Of a stretch of 12,234 nt of DNA, positions 8,504 through 12,234 are shown one piece after another. The notes beneath the pieces are model-generated. The model was not told where the DNA came from. It saw nothing but the letters and a program-made list of their open reading frames with translations, and did not search any database. The DNA is taken from NCBI GenBank assembly GCA_000310025.1, contig FN649751.1, positions 2,099,978-2,112,211 of the forward strand, in the 5' to 3' direction. The number at the start of each line of letters is the position of its first letter. Position 1 is the first letter of the stretch. Position numbers and translations under genes: made by a program. The DNA is from Ectocarpus siliculosus (Eukaryota > Sar > Phaeophyceae > Ectocarpales > Ectocarpaceae).

Positions 8504-8573
8504 ATGGAAGCCCTCTACTCTGGGTGAGCAGAGAGTCCGGGAGAGTGGTGGCTATGTCCTGCCACCGGAGATT
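8504..8573. repeat. 70-bp direct repeat, left copy
   Basis: Starts ATGGAAGCCCTC and ends CCACCGGAG plus three bases. It matches 9504-9573 with one mismatch in the first 67 bases (A8544 against T9544) and one more in the last three. In the minus direction it encodes the last 18 residues and stop codon of the ORF at 8515-9456. Confidence 0.95.
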
Positions 8574-9456
8574 TCAAAGTAAATCGTGCCGTGCTAATCA
8601 CGTCCTGGTTCACCTTGGGTTGGGTTGCCGGGGTAGGGTTGTCCTGGTTTACCGTTTGCTGGTTTACCTGGTTCGGTGAGGCCTGGTTTACCGTGTTTTG
8701 GTGTACCGGGTTAATAGATGAAATTGTCGGTGTAGACATATTCCGAGCAGGGGTCTGTTGAAGAGTTGCTGTCGTGTGCATACCAGAACGATTTTCTGCT
8801 TCTAGATCTGAGGCAAGCGAACGCGGATTCACCTGCTGAATGTCGTGCTGGTGGACGGCTCCCGGCATGAGCATGCTGAGGACCCATGCTGGCGGGGCCT
8901 TATCCGCCTCCACTGCCTTTGTGACCGCCCCAACGAGAACGGCTTCCAGCGGCCCGCCGCTTGCCAGGAGCGAGGCACTCTGCTGACTGGCGGCGTTTGC
9001 GCGGTTCCGCAGGATTTCTTGCGCGAGGTCGTCGTCGACGTCGTCGTCGCCAACGGCGTCGTCGTCGTTGTCGTCGTCGTTGTCGTCATCGTTGTCGTCG
9101 TCGTTGTCGTCGGAGTGCGGGTCGGTGTCGTGGTGTCGGGTGGTGACAGCCTTGGCGCCATCGCCAGCGCTGCTGTTGTTGTCACTGTCACGACTTTCAC
9201 CCACCAAAGCGTGGAAGTACCCGCCACGGTGACTGCTCTGCGAGGGTGCTACGTTCGCAGCCGCACCAGCGGTGTCCCCAGCTTGGGACGGCGTCGGCTG
9301 TCCCTCTTGGGGCTTAGCCGAGCCGTGGTGGGTAGGCGCAGCAGCGTCGGGACGTGGCTTTGCCTGCTGTTTGGGCGTCAGCGGCTTTTGCTTTTTCAGC
9401 TGTTGCTGCTGTTGTTGCGACCCTCCGTCCTTTTTCTTTCCTCCTTTGGAGCCCAT
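8515..9456 (-). CDS. Low-complexity Gln/Asp/Asn-rich protein, unknown
   Basis: A 313-residue frame on the minus strand with a good start context (AACATGG). Function is not recognised. In order it shows a Lys/Gly-rich start, a Gln run (14-19), a Lys/Pro/Gln-rich basic stretch, a Ser/Ala-rich region, an acidic block with four NDDD units (about 118-133) and more Asp to 143, a more ordered segment (about 144-225) containing LAQEILRNRAN and LEAVLVGAVTKAVEADKAPPAWVLSMLMPG, and an Asn/Gln/Thr tail with VNQ repeats (about 254-286). The last 18 residues come from one copy of a 70-bp direct repeat; the other copy sits 47 bases upstream of the start. It could be a gag-like or accessory protein of a small mobile element, a host protein fragment, or a fortuitous frame kept open by repeats. 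Weak evidence for expression. Confidence 0.45.
   Translation of the reverse strand: MGSKGGKKKDGGSQQQQQQLKKQKPLTPKQQAKPRPDAAAPTHHGSAKPQEGQPTPSQAGDTAGAAANVAPSQSSHRGGYFHALVGESRDSDNNSSAGDGAKAVTTRHHDTDPHSDDNDDDNDDDNDDDNDDDAVGDDDVDDDLAQEILRNRANAASQQSASLLASGGPLEAVLVGAVTKAVEADKAPPAWVLSMLMPGAVHQHDIQQVNPRSLASDLEAENRSGMHTTATLQQTPARNMSTPTISSINPVHQNTVNQASPNQVNQQTVNQDNPTPATQPKVNQDVISTARFTLKSPVAGHSHHSPGLSAHPE
8596..8710. repeat. Degenerate CTGGTTTACC-type short repeats
   Basis: Variants of CTGGTTTACCG or CTGGTTCACC recur every 12 to 30 bases (about 8603, 8640, 8659, 8682 and further). On the minus strand they encode the VNQ repeats near the end of the 313-residue frame. Spacing is irregular. Confidence 0.6.
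9028..9112. repeat. GTC-rich array with 12-bp units (NDDD codons)
   Basis: Trinucleotide-type array. Its most regular part, 9058-9105, is four 12-base units of GTCGTCGTCGTT with one variant (ATC in unit 3). On the minus strand this reads as four Asn-Asp-Asp-Asp units within the 313-residue frame. Confidence 0.85.
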
Positions 9457-9503
9457 GTTTCACACGTGGGTTGCAAAGATAGAACGCTTCATCGAACGCC
9501 AAT

Positions 9504-9573
9504 ATGGAAGCCCTCTACTCTGGGTGAGCAGAGAGTCCGGGAGTGTGGTGGCTATGTCCTGCCACCGGAGGTT
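9504..9573. repeat. 70-bp direct repeat, right copy
   Basis: Second copy of the repeat at 8504-8573, offset by exactly 1000 bases. In the minus direction it lies 47 bases upstream of the start codon of the 313-residue frame. Both copies contain a TG...CA-bounded 60-base core (9505-9564), but no target-site duplication, primer-binding site or polypurine tract was convincing. Confidence 0.95.
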
Positions 9574-9897
9574 GGCTATTTCCTTTGGTGCAATATGGCG
9601 AGGAGTGCCAAGCGTGACCGAGCGAACTCAGTCAAGCTAGGGTGGCGCGGAGAGTGGGCGAGCCTTCGTGGACCCATTTCCCATTCTCCTAAAGATTCAT
9701 CAACTCTTCGCAGCCGTTGGGAACCGTAAGAGTCGTGGACCCTCGGAGAACGGTTATCTATTATCACATATTCCCTCAGATCCTACTCTTTATGTACGTG
9801 TATCTGTGCTCCCTGAATCTCCATATCCTGACCTCCACATGTAGTACACTGAAGTCCAGTTATCCCGGACCGTCGAACCGACACAATCTGGCCTCCG
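9574..9897. other. Spacer without recognised feature
   Basis: About 320 bases with no supported gene. A short complementary pair AACCGT and ACGGTT (around 9722 and 9751) could form a small stem; I attach no function to it. Confidence 0.35.
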
Positions 9898-10150
9898 GTT
9901 GTGACTGCCTCCCAACCTGTAACATCGGTGCTTGCACAACTAAGTGGTATGGCCGTTGTGGCTGCCTCCCAACCTGTGTGACCGGTGCTTGCACAACCAA
10001 GAGGTGTGGCCTAATGTTGTGGCTGCCTCCCAACCTTCCGCATCCGTCCTTTTACAACCAAGCCGTTTGGCCAAGGTTGAGGCCTCCTCCCAACCCCCCT
10101 CTACAACCTGCCCCCTTGTGGATGCCCACAACCCACCCACAACTTGCCCT
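9898..10150 (+). repeat. Minisatellite of about 60-bp units
   Basis: Units begin with GTTGTGGCTGCCTCCCAACC or near variants at 9898, 9955, 10016 and 10076, so lengths are 57, 61 and 60 bases, with a decayed last unit. The first two are most alike and share GGTGCTTGCACAAC. A plus-strand frame (9717-10232) reads units 1 and 2 as Cys-rich 19-20-residue blocks (CxCLPTCxxGACTTK), but unit lengths are not all multiples of three, so the pattern breaks in unit 3. Probably non-coding. Confidence 0.85.
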
Positions 10151-10303
10151 CTGGCCACCCGTGTCGGTTCAGCGTTTGGGTGATCGCAGCGTCCGTCATT
10201 TTTTGCTTGTCAAGCTGCAGAAAATGGGCTAGAATCTAGAAACGAGGGTGTCCGAAGTGTTCCCACTTCCACTGGTCTTTACGTTTCCACGCTGTTTTGA
10301 TAT

Positions 10304-10532
10304 GACCTCTCCCCTCTCTCTGTCTCTCTCTTTGCTTGTACCAGGCGGCTGCGGCCCTCAGCACCCCCGCGGAGCCGGAGGAAGATGAAGGGCAGGAGGA
10401 ACCGGCGAGCGGGGGGGGCGAGCGGACGAAAGCCGAGGAAGGACGGCGGCGCCGGCGGCGGGTACGGTCGAGGAGGAGCCATGGCTCGGAGACGCCGGCC
10501 AGGCGTTGATGTGGGTATTTGGCGAGGGCAAG
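10304..10532 (+). other. Possible 3' splice site and GC-rich exon
   Basis: A long pyrimidine tract (about 10304-10340) ends in ACCAG at 10340-10344, a textbook acceptor. The following GC-rich block changes composition sharply and lasts to about 10500. Three readings remain open: a Glu/Pro-rich then Arg-rich frame starting in phase at 10345; a basic Gly/Arg frame ending at a GTGGGT donor-like site at 10511; and a frame further right that includes PWLGDAGQALMWVFGEGK before a GTGTTT at 10533. A minus-strand frame (10236-10598, 120 aa) also spans the region. I cannot choose a phase and do not recognise a protein. Confidence 0.35.
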
Positions 10533-10539
10533 GTGTTTA

Positions 10540-11120
10540 AAGGTGTTTTGAGGCATTGCGTACAATGAACAAAGGATCTCGATATCGTTAAGTTCCAAAC
10601 GTGAGCGCGTAGTGTACCTCTATTGGTTGTGGATGGCCATTTATGCCTCACGCGTTACAATAGCACCTTTAGTGAGCGTTCGGGGGGTCCCGACGTGGTG
10701 GTCAGGAGGCGTTAGCGGAAGAAGCCTTGTAAAGACGGCGCATCACTGCCCCCTCGCCGTTTGGCTTAATTGACAATTCCCTGTAAGACCCCTCCCCCCC
10801 CCCTCCCTCGTGTGCGCCGTGCACCCGCCGAACCAGGCTGCTTGTGAACCGCCCGCCGGCCCTGCCCGCCCTGTCCGCCCTGTCCGCCCTGCCCGCCCGG
10901 GGCGCGGGCTTCCTTACACCGGTAGGGTTTCTGTTGTCAGCAGATAGTATCCACTAAATACCTCAAGCGGTCGATTTGGAACACGCACAAGGATTTTGTT
11001 GTTGTCTGTATCGTACGTGTGTATAGCACGTGATGTTGTGAGAAATTAGTCCAAGGGCTGTGGCAGGGAGCCAGAGCCAAAACTGCCTTGAGAGCTTGCG
11101 TCGTAGACTTGAACCAGCAC
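10540..11120. other. Spacer, mostly featureless
   Basis: No gene is supported. It contains a C-run (10791-10802), a Cys/Pro-codon-like GC-rich stretch around 10850-10910, and short minus-strand frames without protein character. Confidence 0.35.
10862..10897. repeat. 9-bp tandem repeat, four units
   Basis: Four consecutive nonamers: CTGCCCGCC, CTGTCCGCC, CTGTCCGCC, CTGCCCGCC. They differ only at the fourth base in a C-T-T-C pattern. Confidence 0.9.
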
Positions 11121-11123
11121 GTG

Positions 11124-11345
11124 CGCACCTTCGGAGACCCCCCCTTTCGTACGGGGGCAACTCGTTGAAACTAACTCCACGTAGTCGTCAAGTCGGTGAA
11201 AGTCGGTGAAGGGCCTCTTCCCTCCCGAGTTCCGGCGACTTGCGAGGAACTCGGGAAGGAAGAGGCCCTGCGCCGACTTGACGACTACGTGGGAGTTAGT
11301 TTCAACGAGCTGCCCGGTTCGATAGGGGGCGTCTTCGCAGGTGCG
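11124..11345. repeat. Long imperfect hairpin (inverted partial copy of the 246-bp unit)
   Basis: The left arm 11124-11234 is the reverse complement of 11247-11345, separated by a 12-base loop (11235-11246). The inner seven bases GAGTTCC/GGAACTC pair perfectly. Next to them the arms share a segment of roughly 75 bases at high identity; the outer part is more diverged. The left arm has an internal ten-base duplication (GTCGGTGAAA twice). Confidence 0.88.
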
Positions 11346-11480
11346 AGGACGAGAAGAGAGTAGAGACAGAGTGGACTGTAGAAGGACACTTTTTTTACCG
11401 CCTGGGTGTTTGACAGGTTGTCGCGGGTCCCGTCTTTCGAAGCCGGGCGGGGGCATACGCACATGCGTATGCGTGTGTCT
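11235..11480 (+). repeat. 246-bp tandem repeat, copy 1
   Basis: First of two direct copies. It begins GCGACTTGCGAGGAACTCGG and ends GCGTGTGTCT, followed at once by copy 2. On the plus strand part of the unit reads as EEALRRLDDYVGVSFNELP and then reaches a stop, which has a protein-like look; it may derive from an exon with its 3' end. This is inference only. Confidence 0.93.
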
Positions 11481-11728
11481 GCGACTTGCGAGGAATTCGG
11501 GAAGGAAGAGGCCCTGCGCCGACTTGACGACTACGTGGGAGTTAGTTTCAACGAGCTGCCCCGTTCGATAGGGGGCGTCTTCGCAGGTGCGAGGACGAGA
11601 AGAGAATAGAGACAAGAGTGGACTGTAGAAGGGACACTTTTTTTACCGCCTGGGTGTTTGACAGGTTGTCGCGGGTCCCGTCTTTCGAAGCCGGGCGGGG
11701 GCATACGCACGTGCGTATGCGTGTGTCT
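11481..11728 (+). repeat. 246-bp tandem repeat, copy 2
   Basis: Second direct copy, 248 bases because of two single-base insertions. About six differences from copy 1, so roughly 97 percent identical, which points to a recent duplication. It reads the same protein-like stretch as copy 1. Confidence 0.93.
11701..11720. repeat. Perfect 20-bp palindrome
   Basis: GCATACGCACGTGCGTATGC is its own reverse complement, with CACGTG at the centre. The matching place in copy 1 (11453-11472) has CACATG instead and is imperfect. Confidence 0.95.
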
Positions 11729-12093
11729 GTCTTGAATGGTTTTGATGCATGCTGTAAGTGCGAGCAACACGTGCAGCTGATACAATCAGTAGACTTTTTC
11801 GTTTTATGTTTTGTTTTTCAGCCGTTGATTCGGCCCTCTCTCGGTCATTTTAAATTTTTGTTCATTTCCAGGAATGAACGTTTCGTAAGGCATGACCCGT
11901 GGGTTTCACCGTCTAGGTCAACGCGCGATTCAGGGACAAATATGTTGTCGGGTGATTCCAATTTACGCGTTACCTATTTCCCAGTCCAGTTTCACGATGC
12001 TTACAAAGTACCATAATTTCTAGCTTAATACACTACACTACACACGTGCCTCACGCATTCCGCTAGTAATTTTGTTGAAACGTCGATACTCAC
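11729..12093. other. Spacer or intron of the minus-strand gene at the right edge
   Basis: No gene is supported. Because a splice donor of a minus-strand exon borders it on the right, this stretch is most simply the start of that gene's intron. It is AT-richer than the neighbouring duplication. Confidence 0.45.
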
Positions 12094-12234
12094 AGGGGAG
12101 GGTTGGCGTGTTCGCCACCCAGCCATGCGGAGAGCAGGAGGTCGTCATGGCCTTCAGGAAGCATTGCTCCACGGCCACGGTCTCGAAGCGGTTGGCGGCG
12201 CGCCGCACCTTGAAATTGAAGCGAGGGCACATCT
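12094..12234 (-). CDS. Partial exon of an unidentified host gene
   Basis: On the minus strand an open frame enters at the window edge and runs to a strong splice donor: coding sequence for about 46 residues ends in CCT followed by GTGAGTAT, where the intron donor GTGAGT occupies 12088-12093 (minus). The residues are of mixed, globular type, including FNFKVRRAANRFETVAVEQCFLK, unlike the low-complexity frames elsewhere in the window. An ATG lies at 12230-12232, but AG just before it means this may instead be an acceptor or simply an internal Met; the exon may extend beyond the window. I do not recognise the family. Confidence 0.5.

Noticed and set aside
8505-9564. Reading the 70-bp repeats as true LTRs (TG...CA core of 60 bases).
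   Set aside because: Too short for a typical LTR; no target-site duplication, no clear primer-binding site or polypurine tract. Kept as a direct repeat of unknown origin.
8845-9729. Plus-strand 294-codon frame opposite the 313-residue ORF, with a long Val run.
   Set aside because: The Val-rich stretch is the antisense of the NDDD array, and it has a less natural composition than the minus-strand frame.
1-12234. CRISPR array or bacterial operon structure.
   Set aside because: No short repeat-spacer pattern of suitable size; gene density, splice signals and element type point to a eukaryote.

Overview
The window looks like nuclear DNA of a eukaryote, most plausibly a stramenopile such as a brown alga. 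This is inference from style: GC-rich sequence with long CAG/GTC-type trinucleotide runs, single-exon-like pieces with GT-AG splice signals, no bacterial gene packing, and a DIRS-type retroelement of a kind I associate with stramenopile genomes. No database search was possible, so the taxon is not proven.

The centre (about 1362-7335) is one decayed but largely complete tyrosine-recombinase (YR) retrotransposon on the + strand. In order it carries a gag-like ORF (Ala- and Gln-rich N-terminus, coiled-coil-like Gln region, conserved-looking core, then a Lys-rich, Cys/His-containing, poly-Gln, Gly/Arg C-terminal part); a long repeat-bearing reading frame with 108-bp (36-residue) units; a reverse transcriptase and RNase H with all the catalytic acidic residues; and a tyrosine recombinase with a complete R-K-HxxR-W-Y set. 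The recombinase start codon overlaps the RT/RNase H stop codon (ATGA), suggesting coupled translation. The active sites are intact, but the reading frames are broken: in-frame stops at 2358, 2913 and 4101 in a frame that otherwise stays open from 1335 to 4463, a frame change near 4445-4460, a TAG at 4472 and a TAG at 6379. No methyltransferase domain is visible, and I could not find terminal repeats, so the outer ends are open.

Downstream, 7336-8503 shows no convincing gene. At 8504-9573 two 70-bp direct repeats, exactly 1000 bp apart, bracket a minus-strand low-complexity ORF (313 aa, Gln-, Asp- and Asn-rich); its origin is unknown. From 9898 to about 10150 lies a Cys-codon-rich minisatellite of roughly 60-bp units, and at 10304-10532 a polypyrimidine tract, an acceptor-like AG and a GC-rich exon-like block.

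The right end (11124-11728) is a structured duplication: a 246-bp unit in two direct tandem copies, plus part of it in inverted orientation, giving a long hairpin. A minus-strand exon ending in a GTGAGT splice donor enters at the right edge (12094-12234) and is the best candidate for a piece of a host gene. The rest is intergenic or intronic sequence without recognisable features.
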